Below, in pieces: positions 63,532-64,000 of a stretch of DNA of 64,000 nucleotides. The DNA lies in assembly GCF_000282315.2 (NCBI RefSeq), contig NZ_AKJN02000007.1:992001-1056000 (forward strand), given 5' to 3'. The translations under genes and the position numbers were made by a program. The DNA comes from Pseudomonas sp. GM41(2012) (GTDB taxonomy: Bacteria; Pseudomonadota; Gammaproteobacteria; Pseudomonadales; Pseudomonadaceae). Position 1 is the first letter of the stretch; every line of letters begins with the position of its first letter. The notes beneath the pieces are model-generated. The model made no database searches. It had not been told where the DNA came from and saw only the letters and a list, made by a program, of their open reading frames with translations.

Positions 63532-64000
63532 ATGACCGACTATAAAGCCACGCTAAACCTTCCGGACACCGCCTTCCCAATGAAGGCCGGCCTGCCTCAG
63601 CGCGAACCGCAGATTCTGCAGCGCTGGGACAGCATTGGCCTGTACGGTAAGTTGCGCGAGATTGGCAAGGATCGTCCGAAGTTCGTACTTCACGACGGTC
63701 CTCCGTACGCCAACGGCACGATTCACATCGGTCATGCGCTGAACAAGATTCTCAAGGACATGATCATCCGCTCGAAAACCCTGTCGGGCTTCGACGCGCC
63801 TTATGTTCCGGGCTGGGACTGCCACGGTCTGCCGATCGAGCACAAAGTCGAAGTGACCCACGGTAAAAACCTGGGCGCGGACAAGACCCGCGAACTGTGC
63901 CGTGCCTACGCCACCGAGCAGATCGAAGGCCAGAAGTCCGAATTCATCCGTCTGGGCGTGTTGGGCGACTTTGCCAACCCGTACAAGACCATGGACTTCA
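63532..64000 (+). CDS. ileS: Isoleucyl-tRNA synthetase (5' part)
   Basis: The first 156 codons lie in the window; the right edge cuts the gene. MTDYKATLNLPDTAFPMKAG... with the class I HIGH motif in GTIHIGHALNKILKDMIIRS, and GWDCHGLPIEHKVE. It begins directly after the ribF stop and is presumably followed by lspA. Charges tRNA with isoleucine. Confidence 0.96.
   Translation, partial: MTDYKATLNLPDTAFPMKAGLPQREPQILQRWDSIGLYGKLREIGKDRPKFVLHDGPPYANGTIHIGHALNKILKDMIIRSKTLSGFDAPYVPGWDCHGLPIEHKVEVTHGKNLGADKTRELCRAYATEQIEGQKSEFIRLGVLGDFANPYKTMDF

Overview
The window is ordinary chromosomal DNA of a Pseudomonas, most likely the P. fluorescens group. Three things point there: high GC content with strongly biased third positions; a right half whose gene order, as I remember it, follows the P. 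aeruginosa block from ileS through ribF, murJ, rpsT, creA, proB, obg, rpmA, rplU, ispB, fklB, gdhA, morA, glyA, yjiA, cstA and radA to mscL; and about 16 REP/REPIN inverted repeats of the P. fluorescens kind (TGTAGGAGC or GTGGGAGC arms facing CTCGCGATG). I see no prophage, transposase, CRISPR array, rRNA or tRNA.

Left part (1-11.5 kb) is a catabolic accessory region. First come the 5' end of a flavin oxidoreductase, an IclR regulator, a Gfo/Idh/MocA dehydrogenase, a TIM-barrel isomerase and a DMT transporter. Next is a quinate/shikimate module: MFS carrier, QuiC-type 3-dehydroshikimate dehydratase, TetR regulator, quinate/shikimate dehydrogenase and type II dehydroquinase AroQ, which together lead to protocatechuate. 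The MFS-quiC gap carries what I recall as the PcaR box of the beta-ketoadipate pathway, plus a 19-bp element that recurs upstream of aroQ.

11.5-22.8 kb: a DUF4160/DUF2442 pair, trmA with a purine permease behind a structured leader, a DUF4879 secreted protein, a DJ-1-like protein that has lost its catalytic residues, a higBA toxin-antitoxin module, an MFS exporter, the cyanide-insensitive oxidase cioAB with a DUF2474 subunit and an ANR box, and rlmG.

22.9-44.4 kb: a LuxR solo (PpoR-like) divergent from fpr, mscL, an AT-rich 640-bp gap, radA, a PilZ protein, cstA-ybdD-yjiA, an operon of dctA-like transporter and two GntR/FCD regulators with paired operators, glyA, a MorA-type GGDEF-EAL sensor, ettA, gdhA, a Gre-like factor and a small lipoprotein.

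44.5-64 kb: envelope proteins of unknown function, a Lon-like protease, fklB, a Fur-box-preceded small protein, yjdM, and a housekeeping block (ispB, rplU-rpmA-obgE-proB-creA, rpsT, murJ, ribF, ileS). ileS is cut by the right edge and the first oxidoreductase by the left edge.
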